A stretch of DNA of 64,000 nt from Lepas anatifera (taxonomy: Eukaryota > Arthropoda > Thecostraca > Lepadidae): assembly GCA_034440635.1 (NCBI GenBank), contig JAOTON010002268.1:2189501-2253500 (forward strand), read 5' to 3'. The first letter of the stretch is position 1; each line of letters begins with the position of its first letter. Below, piece by piece: positions 21,873 through 33,379 of the stretch. The notes under the pieces were generated by a model. That model had not been told where the DNA came from. It did not search any database and saw only the letters and a list, made by a program, of their open reading frames with translations. Made by a program: the position numbers and the translations under genes.

Positions 21873-22013
21873 GATCGGATCCAGACCGAGGGTTTTGGGG
21901 GAGGCAAAAGTACCCAAAATCGTGACAAACGTTTTAAGAAAATCGTCAAAAATCAGGGAGTTGGGGGCAAATACCCGGTTCTCCCCCTCGCCCCTCCTGG
22001 ATCCGCCGGTGGG
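21873..22013. mobile_element. hAT-like MITE, about 141 bp, in the LINE 5' region
   Basis: The ends contain CGGATCCAGACC and CTCCTGGATCCGCCGG. It is flanked by a direct repeat CCTCAGCAG at 21864-21872 and 22014-22022. The exact boundary is uncertain by 1-2 bp because the duplicated word may be 8 or 9 bases. The interior includes GGGGGCAAATACCC, as in the 380-bp relative. Confidence 0.75.
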
Positions 22014-22216
22014 CCTCAGCAGTGACAATATAGTGAAAAGGGCCACAAAAAGTAAGAGCAGAAGAGCAGCATCGGACCCGGACCGCATGCGTGCCATTGC
22101 AGCGTTCTGCCCGCTCAGCCATCCGATGGATCCGCTATGCACAGGACCGATGGAATCGGCACCTGTGCTGAGCTGGCAGGGATTGCAGCGTAAGGTTCAG
22201 CCTGAACCACAACCAT

Positions 22217-23053
22217 ATAGGGAAGTCCGTACAAGAGTACGCACTTAACTTTCTACAGGCTTTCACTTTTATCCTATAAGTCTAACAGCTAAAATTTTTA
22301 TGTGATTGTTTAGCCTGAAGAATTGTATATGTATGGTCCATGTTTCAACTGGATGTCTCTGCAAGGAACGTGCCACGAGCCCATCCAAAATAAAATGTCA
22401 CGTGCGTACTCTTGCCGGAGTGGGTCGGTAAGAGTACGCAAGAAAGGAAGCTGGAGTACGCATTGATACCCCGCTGTGCTTTAGGTGCATAGGCCATGTC
22501 GCGAAGTTTTTGCCGCTAAACTAGACGATTGCATGATTTTATATCGTTCTGAATATACAGAACTATATTGCAAAGTTTGGCTTTCCAAATATGAGTTACG
22601 GACTCTGGTCCGAGTGAAAATTAAATTTTCCTATTTCTTAAGCATGCGCACTCTTGCCCAATGGTCTACTGCGTACTTTTGCCGGACATGCTCCCTTGGG
22701 AAGTAAGTCTTCATAAACATGTTGGCAGGCATTTTAGCGTGAGCTCCGGTCCTGGAGCGCACTCCTAGCTCAGCTTTCTTACTAATGACAGACCGCAATG
22801 CAATACTTTTGATAATAGGAGCATGGTCTACAAGTTTACCCAGTTAAGAAATATTACTTCAAGGGTGACCAAAAATTCATTTTGCTCTGTACTCCCGCGG
22901 AAAGAAAAGGAGCACGTTGAATTTTGGTGTGCAGCCTAGGCACTGACCTTGCTTTTTATACCAGGGTATCCACCATCTCAGTGGTTGCTAAGTAACCAAA
23001 ACAGCTGCTGCGTACTCTTATCTCCTGCGTACTCTTACCCGCCCTTACCCTAT
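22217..23053. mobile_element. Candidate non-autonomous DNA element with GCGTACTCTT motifs
   Basis: The ends are similar and inverted: ATAGGGAAGTCCGTACAAGA leading into GTACGCA at the left, and TGCGTACTCTTACCCGCCCT then TACCCTAT at the right. At least eight copies of TGCGTACTCTTGCC-like words occur in both orientations (22232, 22403, 22428, 22453, 22645, 22669, 23009, 23027). No transposase or clear target duplication is visible, so the class is open. Confidence 0.5.
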
Positions 23054-23416
23054 GCCTATCATACCTCAGCATTTCAAACTTCTGACTTGCCAAATGCACA
23101 TTGAATGCAGACAACTTTTATTTATTCGAAGACTACAATTCAGCAACAATAATATCATCCGGACCCTACAAAATAGTGATGTTGTTCGCACTGGACTGCT
23201 CCACATCAACCACTTAAAAATAAGAGAGGTATATGGAATATTGGGCATGGACTTGAGCAGGACATCAGGAAATTCCCAGAAATCAAAACTTGGTCCCAGA
23301 TCTGAGCCCTTCGTTGATTTCCCCAGATAATCCGAACAAAACTGTGAAACTACGAGTCTTCAACTGAGCCGAAAATACTGTTTTATGTTCACCAGTAACA
23401 ACAAAGCAGCCCTGTT
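23054..23416. other. Intergenic, nothing recognised
   Basis: AT-rich sequence with short frames only. Confidence 0.5.
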
Positions 23417-23990
23417 AAACACAGCAGGCTAACAGCGATGACACCTTGTCGGGAGGAAACACAGCAGACTAACAGCAATGACACCTTGTCGGCAGGAAAC
23501 ACAGCAGGCTAACAGCGATGACACGTTGTCGGCAGGAAACACAGCAGACTAACAGCAATGATACCTTGTCGGCAGGAAACACAGCAGGCTAACAGCAATG
23601 ACACCTTGTCGGCAGGAATCATAGCAGGCTAACAGCGATGGCACCTTGTCGGCAGGAAACACAGCAGACTAACAGCAATGATACCTTGTCGGCAGGAAAC
23701 ACAGCAGGCTAACAGCAATGATACCTTGTCGGCAGGAAACACAGCAGGCTAACAGCGATGACACGTTGTCGGCAGGAAACACAGCAGGCTAACAGCAATG
23801 ATACCTTGTCGGCAGGAAACACAGCAGGCTAACAGCAATGACACCTTGTCGGCAGGAATCATAGCAGGCTAACAGCGATGGCACCTTGTCGGCAGGAAAC
23901 ACAGCAGGCTAACAGCAATGACACCTTGTCGGCAGGAAACACAGCAGGCTAACAGCAATGGCACCTTGTCGGCAGGAAACACAGCAGCGG
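23417..23990. repeat. 40-bp tandem satellite, about 14 units
   Basis: The unit contains ACACAGCAGGCTAACAGC and GATGACACCTTGTCGGCAGG, with an exact 40-bp period. Variants alternate between GGCT/GACT and AGCGATG/AGCAATG. A marked variant unit (GGCAGGAATCATAGCAGG) recurs 240 bp apart (about 23611 and 23851), so six units form a higher-order repeat. Forty is not a multiple of three and the units are contiguous without spacers, so it is neither coding nor CRISPR. Confidence 0.95.
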
Positions 23991-26107
23991 GGACCTTCAC
24001 AGTCGGCTGAAGACGCGCAAGGTGCTGGGGGTGGGCACAACCGACAATGGAGACGTGCACCGGTCTAAGGTAAATTGTCGCCGGGGACGCACCGCCAGCC
24101 AGCAACAGCGCGGCAGTCAGCTGACCGCTACTGCACCGATCACGTGATCGTCAAGTCACGCTCTGCGTTTGCCAGTGTGTATCACGTTCCAGTGCAGTAT
24201 CGCGTTCGTTGCATTTTGAAATTTCAGCTGTGGCGATAGACAGCGTGGCTAAATTGCTAGGCTTGCTAGATTTTTGTTTCACCAGGAGACATCATTTGCG
24301 TGAAGCAAGTTTGCAAAGAAAGTCTTGGAAATAATCGGAAATAAAACTGTTCTCAGCAAATTATCCCCTCGACAGGATAAAACCTCGTCTTGATCCTTGT
24401 CGCACATATATTTCAAATGAGAGAGCCTTGCTTATATGCAATCAGAGCTTCAGGAGGTACCGTTACCTAAAGATCGGACACCGATTTACAATGTGGCGAC
24501 AACCGAACATCTCACTTTGGCATGGTCACCACACAATTGCTGAGTGTATTCTCCATTCTCGAGCTGCTGTAAGGCAGCCTGCTCTGTCTGATGCGTTTAA
24601 TGGAAATGCTGCTAAGCTGTTCTATTTCATTTCTCCTTATAATAGGTCCTTTTCGAGATCCTCAGTTAAACGTGACCTCCGGCTTAAATGCTTTACATTC
24701 CAAAGGGGCTTCTAATGAGAACGAAACTCATTGGAATAGTGGCGATTAACTAAACGAGGCCATCCAAAGGTGAGAACTGCTTTTGCACTGGGTTAGTGGG
24801 TGCGCTCATTAGTGTCTGAAAAACGTCGCTGGGCCCCGACTGTGTAGAGCCACCAATAAGGCTTTGCCGCGTAGAGCGACCAGTGCAGAGCGACCGCTCC
24901 TAACCGTGAGGAGCGACCAACTAATGTGCATTCATGATCCGACTTGTATAATTGTATGCAGAGTTAACGTGGGAGCTCACAAGCAACTTACACCCAGTCG
25001 GCGGTAACACATCTCATGTGTTCGCTGGGTAAGCTCCAGAACAGATATCTGCTCTCGTGACCAGGGATCGAGATCCGTGAAACTGATGAGAATCGGTAGA
25101 CTTTGAACCTCAGAGATGAAAAATCAGCCCTGTGTTCATATTGCATTACATCATTCCAAAGTAAAGAGTCTATACTTCTCGTCCAGGAGACATTGCTACA
25201 CAATACTGGTCAGGTTGACATATTTGTATTTGTCATAATATCATCATGCATTTTTAAACACTTCCATTCGCAGTACAAGATATGAAGAACAAACCCGTAG
25301 CCTACTAAAATGCTCACATCTCACTTACGTGCTCACATCTCTACGAAAGTTATAGTTCACAGAAGCCAGTTTAGCTTACAGTTTACTAACACGCATTCAG
25401 GTGACAGGCCCTCGTTCCACCCACAGAGTAAGTAAATACTCACTAAATGGTGCTTGTTTGCATTGTTATCTGCGTCTTTTGCATCTGATTAAATGAATAC
25501 GGCAGCAAAATTAGTGCTGATATGTCTAAGCATGATTAAACCCTCAATTCTAAACTGATTTCCCGCCCAAACAATTTCCTGATCCACGCTGGGGCTCACC
25601 TCAGTGGTTAACTTTCGCCCAAATACGTGCTTGAGTGAGGCAAATGGAGGGTGGCGGCTCTCCCGACGACGGTGGCGCTGAGTTAGCGTCGCAGAGTGCG
25701 CCGCAAGATTGTGACTTGGGTCGAAGGGGTCCATCAGGTCCGCAGCCTAAATGAAGGTCGGCCGAGTGACGTGTAGAGCGAGAGTGCTAGAAACAGAGGT
25801 GACTGAGAAGGGACATGTTGGAGAAGGTGGAAGTAGGCAGCCGTCCAGTCGAGACGCGGCCGCGGCTGAATGAGACACCTGAGCATATATAAAGAATAGG
25901 GATATGAACTTATATTTCTTGCGTTGCTGTGGCACCAGCAATGATGTCCTGGTTCTCCCTCAATGGTGTTTTGGGCACCGCCAACCTGAAGGTGAATAAC
26001 AGTCCCAAGTAAGTGTTTAAAGAAGAGGAAGTTATCAACAAATACGTCTTCTACAGTGAAATAGTGGCATTCTGCATCTGAGCTACTACTTAACATAATG
26101 ACAATCA
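23991..26107. other. Intergenic, no supported gene
   Basis: Frames of 60-141 codons occur on both strands (longest 25734-26159, minus, overlapping the edge of a TTAA element), with no domain signature. A GC-rich patch with AGACGCGGCCGCGGC lies near 25850-25865. Nothing else recognised. Confidence 0.5.
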
Positions 26108-27299
26108 TTAACCTTCGCCCGGGTGGGGGTCTTTTTAGGCTCCCCTCGGGTTTTTCCAAAGTGAACCAAAAACGGCGGCGCGCAGCGCCGCCAAACCTGG
26201 TCTAGCTGTTTCTTCATCATTTTTAAATCTTTCCTGAAAATTTTGGCTCAAGGTCATATCAGGTCAGGTCACCAGGCCAGGTGAAGTGACCTCACCTCAA
26301 AAAATACTTAGGACCGCATAACTAAAAGAATGGTTAATCGATCAAGTTGAAACTCATACCATATATTGGGCCCGCCAGGAGCTACAACATTTATTCCGGG
26401 ATTTTTGATATTGGTGACCTAAGGTCATGTGCAGAGCATGACCTCCCCATTTTCAATACATGGGGAAAATCACGAAATGAGCTTTTCTCAGTAAGTATGG
26501 ATGGAATCAACTTCAAACATCGTTTGCGACTTGCTCTTAGCCCATTTCTGAAGCTGATGCCAAAATTTTTGACTTGTGACCTTTAAAAGGTTACCGTAGG
26601 TCAAATAAGCATTTTTGGTGTTTTTCTTTATAAATTTTGAATAAACTAAGAAAGAGCTTTTATTTTATCACCAAAGTGTGTGTATAGTCACTGGAAGTCA
26701 AATGATATACATCATGACTATACCAGGTCAAGTTGGGTCAGACCGTTGACCTGGGTCAGGTCAAATTCTTAAATTTGACCTGGCATAGCAATATCATATA
26801 TCATTCGATTCGTATTGACGAGAGGATTGCAATGGTGCATAAAATATGGCTGTATGTTGTTTGGTTTGGAAGTTATTAGTGAAAAAGTAAACACCCTTAT
26901 GCATGGGTGGCTATGGACATTCCCAAGAATATGCCCAATTCTTAGTGACCTGTAGCTTCCTAGGCTTTGACCTGACACGAAAATGAATGCCATTGTAATG
27001 AAAGCACATCTAACGACCTTTCGAATGGTGTTAAAAAAAATGTTTCTAGCTATCAGAGTTTCTGTGATATATGAGGAAACCTCATATTAGCGATTTTGAC
27101 CTGTTTTGACCTCTGGTGACCTTGATATTGACCTGACAAGAAAAATGACTGAAGTATTTTCGATATCATTTTCGAAGAGCTTTCGATTGCCGTTTTGCGC
27201 TTTTTTCTAGCTCTCTTAGTTTTTGAGATCATGGGGGTCTTTTTTAGCCCCCCCACCAGGGCGAAGGTGGCTCGTACCCGCCACCGGGGCAAGGGTTAA
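26108..27299 (+). mobile_element. TTAA element, family C, copy 1, complete
   Basis: TTAA at 26108-26111 and 27296-27299. The left end CCTTCGCCCGGGTGGGGGTC and the right end, reversed CCCTTGCCCCGGTGGCGGGT, are loosely inverted; reversed right-end sequence also carries CACCTTCGCCCTGGTGGGGG further in. A GGCGGCGCGCAGCGCCGCC hairpin follows the left end. The interior has many AGGTCA/TGACCT words in the order shared with families A, B and D: AAGGTCATATCAGGTCAGGT, a CATGACCTCCCCATT block, ATATCATTCGATTC, and GACCTCTGGTGACCTTGATA. It encodes no protein. Confidence 0.82.
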
Positions 27300-27303
27300 T
27301 GTA

Positions 27304-27494
27304 GGGGGCGCGGTAGTGGAGTGGTCAGCGCGGCTGGCTACCACGCAGCCGACCCGGGTTCAAGGCCCGGCGGCTTCCTTGAACAAGGAGCAAGCTGGCT
27401 CCCGAGAAACCCTTCCGACAGGGAAAGAGTTGGCAACGCCATATGACCCTGGCAGTTGGTGCGTCGATAAGCCCCAACAATTATTATAATCAAC
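27304..27494 (+). mobile_element. tRNA-derived SINE, type 1, copy b
   Basis: The best preserved copy. A box TAGTGGAGTGG at 27314-27324 and B box GGTTCAAGGCC at 27357-27367, then the family body with CTCCCGAGAAACCCTTCC, GACAGGGAAAGAGTTGG and CTGGCAGTTGGTGCGTCGAT. The tail is AACAATTATTATAATCA. A short duplication AATGTA flanks it (27298-27303, 27495-27500), placing the insertion exactly at the edge of the TTAA element. Confidence 0.85.
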
Positions 27495-27500
27495 AATGTA

Positions 27501-28360
27501 TGTATGTACCTTGTACATGCATGCCTGCAAGACATACTTTTGCTTACTCCATGTTTAAGCAGTGATGTAGTTCATCAGATGCAGCAAAGCAAGTGATGAA
27601 TACAATAACTGAATTAAGTCAACATTTTCAAATGTAATTCGTTCACAATGAGACCAGCAGATTGAATAAAGCATTTGAATTCAACAAAACAATCAGCATC
27701 ATGCGAACCCTTGGTCTGTGGCGCCATTTATTCTCTTTTTCCTGACAAATTTGTAGACATTTTTATACATCGACCACCAAACGTAAGATCGACATATTAC
27801 CTGCTATGTAAACCTGATAGGTGTAAACCTCTTTTGCTGCGTTTCTCCTGATTAATACCGTGGCATCACGTAACAGTTTATTGTTTGTCACAATGTGTTT
27901 TATTGTTTCTCGCACTGACTTATGTTGAGTGGTTCGATATTGTAATTTGTGTGAATACATGCTATTTTAATAAACACTCCGGGGGCCTACTTTGCCTAGC
28001 ATTAAGATGCAGTAGTATTCATATAAAAATGTAAAACAGATACCGGTTGCATGAATATTCATTGTACCACTCATGAAAAATCAAAATAGAAGATGGCATG
28101 ACTCCATGTATCAAACACTAATCTTTTATTACGCCCCACTCTTCCCACATACACCTGAAAAAAACATGAACCACTCAAGGAACTTTGGTTTCTGACTACA
28201 TCATCCAGGATCTGCTTAACCCTCCCAAAATGCATGTCCTCATGGCTCAAGATACTGGCCAAAAGTATTGACAAGGAATTCCTAATATATTTTAGGATGT
28301 ATGGCGAAACCATCATAAAGCGTATATGTTTTATGATATTGATTGGTACTGTGATGTGAT
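27501..28360. other. Intergenic, nothing recognised
   Basis: AT-rich sequence; short frames only. Confidence 0.55.
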
Positions 28361-28985
28361 ATGGTATTTATTTATTTATTGCAACTGATGAGCAACAGGT
28401 TATCGTACGTCACCAAATTAGAGCTCATCTCGTTTCGTTACATTGTCGAACATGCAAGCACGTGCATGCATAACACGACAAATGCCTGGCTCGTCAGCTG
28501 TTTAGCATAGATACTTTTTTATTTGGGATTTAAAAACAGAAGGATAATCGTGAAAGAGGTCAGATTGAAGCTGGGAGTGAAAAATATGTTTGTGTTTGTC
28601 ACATCTCGGCAAAACAACCCGCGTTTTACTGTTTCTTCCCTTGCAAATTGAATGTGAAACAAAATCTTTGCCGATGTTCTCGTATTCCAAGTTGGGATAT
28701 GTAAAGGGAAACTTCCAAGTAGATAGGCGCAGTCAAACTTTCCGGCTAAAATTTTATGGACGAATAGAATAACGTATGGGACGCGTCTACTCGCCAGGCT
28801 CGATACCTTGAAGTTGGCAAGAAGTTCCGAATAGGACAGATATTCAGAAGGCCGAGAGGAGTGTGCGTATGAGGCTAGCCAGATGAGAAACTTATGTTGA
28901 ATTGTTCTAGTCTTTCTAGTTGAGTTTTTGAGGCACCACCTCAAATGACGCATCCATATTCTACAAGGGACTGAATTTTTTCAAA
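28361..28985 (-). pseudogene. CR1-like LINE 3' end, 5'-truncated
   Basis: On the minus strand the region encodes TRTIQHKFLIWLASYAHSS, SYSELLANFKVSSLASRR and ILFVHKILAGKFDCAYLLGS. This parallels KIQHKFLIWLCGR, YKDLLRHFGLTSLAGRR and LFLRNLHNHKIDASFLLECF of the LINE at 15-18 kb. The element ends in an (AAAT)n tail at 28365-28380. Loss of the 5' part is the common outcome of incomplete reverse transcription. It is a related but distinct subfamily. Confidence 0.8.
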
Positions 28986-31560
28986 ATAAGCTGCAAGCAT
29001 TGGTTCGCACTTAAATCGACGGGGGACTTATTGTTATAATTGGACCTGGTATATTTTTATATATGATTGGACCTGACGTATTGTTATATAATTGGACCTG
29101 TGATATCGTTATGATATGATTGAGAATGTGTTCTGAACAATAATTTGTTCATTTTTTCTACCCATCCTGGCTCAGCTCACGACAACTCATCTAAAATGTT
29201 AACACAAGTTTATTGGCATATTTTTTAGCGGGGCATGAATGGAGACTTGCTATTTTTGAAGCCGCCTCAACAGTCCAGATCACAGTTTGTCTTCCATGGA
29301 TTAGGAAAACTCTCTAGTGCTGACATTACAATGTTCTGGAACCTCATTGTAATAATTACGATAGCTTTTAGATGCTTCAACTGCTTTGGTCATTAGCGCC
29401 CATACTGCTAGATGAGTCCTCCTCCTGGGCAGGAAACGCTAGCTGACTGGTCGATATACCATTAGCTGTTTTGCCTCTCATTATACGTTATTCAAAAAAT
29501 ATAATCAGCGTACAAGCCCTCTAAATACTCGCTAATGAAACATTGAAATTACCTACAGGATATGGGGTGCCCAGTCGCCCACTGACTTTTTCATAATAGG
29601 CGTTGTAGCTTGGTTTCCTGTGTTGAAGAACAGTGTAGCGTTTTGAAAACAGTCTTTTCAATACAATGGTTCTCTTAAAGCTGTCGCATTTGACGTTTAT
29701 GGGTGTGGGCGCCTTCAATTGTTTCCGAAAATACACTTTAGTATGATAGTTCCACTGAGAACTACGTGGCCTGAGATCGGACTCTCTTCACCATCATATG
29801 GCAGAATTCACCATGACATTATTGATAAGGAATGTCCTCAGGTATAAAATCAAAAAATCATTCATGTTAAAAGCATTCTCCTTCATTGTTCCCGTGAGAA
29901 CAAGACAAACAGCATTAGTTGACACGCCATATGCTCTTGTAAAAACCGCGAAGAAAGGCCTGTACAGTAGGTTACCTAGGAGGACAAATGAAATCGTAAA
30001 CCGTTTTCCACTAGCGGAGATATTTAACCACAAGCTATGTGTATTAAAAAAGTTTTCGGCTAGGTGCTTGCGTTGAAATATCAGTTTTTAGACGGTAAAT
30101 TATTTTATCATATTGCAGGACAAACTTTTTGTATATGCTTCTTTCACATTTGTACATTACATTACATAGATACACATATATTACATTACATACATGACAT
30201 TACTTGGCCGATTACTTCGACTTTGTCTTTAAATGGATACGTTTCGTGGACACTGCGATAAGTGAAATTAAATTGAATGAGAGTGCTCACCTGCAACAAA
30301 ATCATTATGTCGCCAGTGGCTTTTGGCTCTCGCCGTAGAGTTTAAGTTTTAGTGGTTGGTGTCAGAAAGGTGAAGTGTGCTAATACATCGACAACGTTTG
30401 GCGTCCCAAATGAAGTTTCGTACCACTTCACCATCTTACATGGAGCAAAGCAGCACATACTTACCTCTTCTGGTACATTATAACGTTTTACTTCGGCAAC
30501 GCTGTGTATTAGTCCACATTCTATAACTCGTCCCACGTCAAGTTTTAGTTTTATGCACGCCTCTCTCCTCCTTACCTCGGTTACCTTCGAACCGGTCCCC
30601 ACTCCATCTCCACACTGCAGACAACACATCGCGATGCTCCTGACTTCCGTGAAATCCGCTGCCGGCTACCCTGTGCTGACCTTTGCCGCCGTCTCTCCTG
30701 TACCGAAGAGCAGCCTCGGATGGTTGGAGAAGATAATCAAGCCGATAGAGAGCAAAGTATGGCTAGGAATGTTTGATAAAGATAATGCTGATAAATATCC
30801 TGGTTCGTGGTTTAAAGCTCCATCATTTTCACGGACAGATTTCCGCTCAATTTCTTGCAATACATGTGAGCGCGCCTCCACCAATCAGCGGCCGCCATCC
30901 ACTGACTGCCGTTTGCCTGCGGGGCACAGATGTTAGAAAGGTCACACTGGGCACGGCTGATGCCGAGTTCAAGCTTATGTGGGGAGGGGTCGCAGGCGGA
31001 TTATAAAACCTACGCGTGTGGTGTTAAGAATGGCGGTGGTTTCAAGGGCCGGCTGTTGGACTGAGGAAAGAGAATCGGTTTAGGGGGTCGTTCTACGCAT
31101 GTGGATGGGTATATTGCTTAGGTGTTTGTACAGTTTGGTGCCGTTAGCACTGGCAAAAAACAGGAGTTCATTAAATGAGCGCGGTGTGTGAATAGGCATA
31201 GCCGGGAAAATTGCTGGCGCTGATGACGGGTCTGAAGTATTTTTCGACATCAAAGTACATGTTGGAGCTCATACTGATTGGCGATGAAACACACACGGTA
31301 CATAAGAAATACATGCCGAGCAAATACTTCATGAGCATGCAACACTACAAGTTTGAGATGCTGAAAGGAGTATCTTAGTCGGAGTGATGATTAGCTCTGA
31401 GTGTGCAAACAAACTGGGTCCAAGGTAAATCACAGGCAGTTAACTAAGGAGGCATGTATATTTTAGTGGCATGAACATCACTATATTCTTTTAGCATGGC
31501 CCACCCATCTAACAACTCCCTGCGATGCAAGATACCTTTACATAAAGGTACGTTCAAGAG
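28986..31560. other. Intergenic, no supported gene
   Basis: Near 29036-29115 the phrase ATTGGACCTG recurs three times at about 35-45-bp spacing with TATTGTTATA around it: a small degenerate tandem repeat. A plus-strand frame of 127 codons (30553-30936) has no motif. A TATA-like ATTATAAAAC near 30999 lies about 30 bp before an ATGGCGG at 31030, but the frame there is only 17 codons. The stretch could hold a promoter and first exon; evidence is weak. Confidence 0.45.
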
Positions 31561-31606
31561 GGAATCCTCCACGCCCGAGTGACGTCACACGGGCGTGGAG
31601 GAATTC
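31561..31606. promoter_or_regulatory. Palindrome enclosing a CRE-type TGACGTCA
   Basis: The arms TCCTCCACGCCCG and CGGGCGTGGAGGA are exact inverses and enclose AG-TGACGTCA-CA. TGACGTCA is the full cAMP-response element, and GGGCGTGG is a GC-box/KLF-type site. The structure is seen directly; regulatory use is inferred, and it could equally be a tiny inverted-repeat element. Confidence 0.5.
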
Positions 31607-33077
31607 CTTCACCATTGAGCCTTCTGTTAAACTGCTGCTAATGGCACTTCCCGCTTACGAATTTGTGAGATTACACGGTAATGAAATTTATCCTATTTGC
31701 AATGAATAAACATTCTACGTTCGATTCTGGTCCTCTTTTTGCAAAATTCTGGATATTTAATCATTTAATTTTCCCATGTTATATGCTAGGAGATGTGACG
31801 TCACATCTGGTGGTCTGCGCTGGCTGTTGGAGGGGGCTGCCTTCGATGCGCTGTCATTCGGCCTCCATGGGTAGTCGGAAGCCACTTTGCACGACCCTCT
31901 AACCATGATGGTCCGACTTTATAGTTTTTGGGCTGAAAATTGGTCTGAATGATGCACTGTTCCACTATTGATCTCCGGGGTGATGTCACGTGTCTTATTA
32001 GCTATTGTTTAATATTAGCAATAGTTAGCAATAGCCCTTTCGAAGTATACCTAATTTGGTGGAACTGAGGCATTGAGTAACGTCACAGGTCATATCAACC
32101 ATTGTAAATCATTGGTACTAGCAAAAAAATACCTTTTAGGTAAATGCTGATCTCTCAGGCCAAAATTGTCCGTCTTCACCAGTCATTGGTACGAAATTGG
32201 GCTCGGTTGGATCCAGCCGTTTGGTTCGGGGGAAGTGTCTAAAACTGTGTAAGCGAGAAAGAGTTGGCATGGGCGCCAAAGCGGGGGACGGGGGATGTGT
32301 CCCCTGTTGGCCAACCAGGGACGTCCCCCAAAATTTTGGCCAATGGTCATTAAGGCTGTCGGTACCGAATATGCTCAAATTCGCCTCCCCAGTCAACACC
32401 GCCCGGGTCCGTCCCCCTGCGAAAATTCTTCGGCCCCTGAGAGTTGGCAAACGAAAACAAAAACAAAAACATTGAGCGGTGTTGACAATGGCCAGAAGAG
32501 TAAATCTGGTGCAGTCAATGAATTTTTCACCTTCGAAAAGGTACCCTACGAACGGGCAAATCTATTAAAAATGTTTTTTTTCTATTGGCGGACAGGTCCT
32601 CCCAATGGATCAGTTGTGAAACACATCATTACTTAATGACATTTTATTTGTTCTGTATTCTTGGCAGATTTGTTCTATTCTAAAAGACTTGGACCGCATG
32701 AATGGTGCATTCTTCGTCCGAGAAAATTGAGGTTGTCCAGGGAAAAGGCGCGCTGTGACCAGTAACTTAATCATGAATATGAGTCATGGGTTTGGTATTT
32801 AAGAAATTAGAGGTTTTGGAAGTGAAATGAGTAAAGTGAGTGGACGCAGAAAACTTCATTTGGGAGGCATCCAATGAATACTCCTTTCAATTTCGTTCGA
32901 ATAAGCACGCACTTTGCTGTATTAAAGCTGAAGCTCGATACTCCACTCAATTTAGCGGTTTCAATAGCTCACCAGTCACAATGGGCGCTAATTTCAACAT
33001 TAATTCCTGCTTCCATCCCTGATTCCACTCGGGGCCAGTTTCCGTTTGCGCTGGGAAACTGACAGACCAGTCAGCTC
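31607..33077. other. Intergenic, no supported gene
   Basis: Overlapping frames at 32136-32636 on both strands reflect a GC-rich patch with GGGGGACGGGGGATGTGTCC and its near inverse. No domain is seen. A small mobile-element remnant is possible. Confidence 0.45.
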
Positions 33078-33082
33078 TCCGA

Positions 33083-33212
33083 GTGACTGATCTACCAGTG
33101 ACTGATCTGCCAGTAACTGATTTGCCAGCGATAGGTCTGCCAGTGACTGGTCTACCAGTGACTGATCTGCCAGTGACTGATCTGCCTGCGACTGGTCTGC
33201 CTGAGGCTGGGA
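33083..33212 (+). repeat. 15-bp minisatellite, about 8-9 units
   Basis: The unit is GTGACTGATCTGCCA. The period is a multiple of three, so it reads as repeated V-T-D-L-P within an open frame to 33379. No upstream coding context or homology supports a protein, so I treat it as a simple repeat. Confidence 0.85.
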
Positions 33213-33379
33213 AGCTGCGCAGTCCAGCCGCCCGCGTGCTCTGCTGTGTAGCTGCGGCAGTACCTACATATATACCCCAGCGGCTGCGGTGGCTCGCACT
33301 GGTCGATGCTGCTAAGCTGAAGCTGCAGCTCCCGCACCAATCACTGCTGCTCCTGCCGAGATGGCCGCTTTCGAATTAA

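Larger units (their letters stand above)
20096..22150 (-). pseudogene. CR1-like LINE endonuclease region, decayed and with two DNA-transposon insertions
   Basis: Pieces align with the N-terminal half of the LINE frame at 15172-18456. Near 22100-22030 there is a hydrophobic segment (DAALLLLLFVALFTILSLL), mirroring that of the intact copy. Near 21690 HVSLSF corresponds to HVSLSLQNVQ, and just before it FALGP sits where the 2A motif should be, so 2A is lost. The endonuclease follows: EEFDSAELGSTIPSH, VACYCPPDD, SILVTGYFNVPEVSW and ILPSDVKKV (H lost from SDH). Near 20290 WFDRDLRICYQKRKPL continues the chain. Two hAT-like MITEs split it at 20795-21174 and 21873-22013. The RT half is absent. Confidence 0.8.

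Noticed and set aside
23417..23990. CRISPR-like regularity
   Set aside because: The 40-bp units are contiguous with no unique spacers, and the context is animal. It is a satellite.
25734..26159. 141-codon minus-strand frame
   Set aside because: It starts inside a TTAA element and has no motif.
31030..31083. ATGGCGG start behind a TATA-like sequence
   Set aside because: The frame is only 17 codons and no convincing donor or following exon was found.
33083..33379. Repeat protein with V-T-D-L-P units
   Set aside because: The 15-bp period explains the open frame; there is no supporting exon context or homology I can name.
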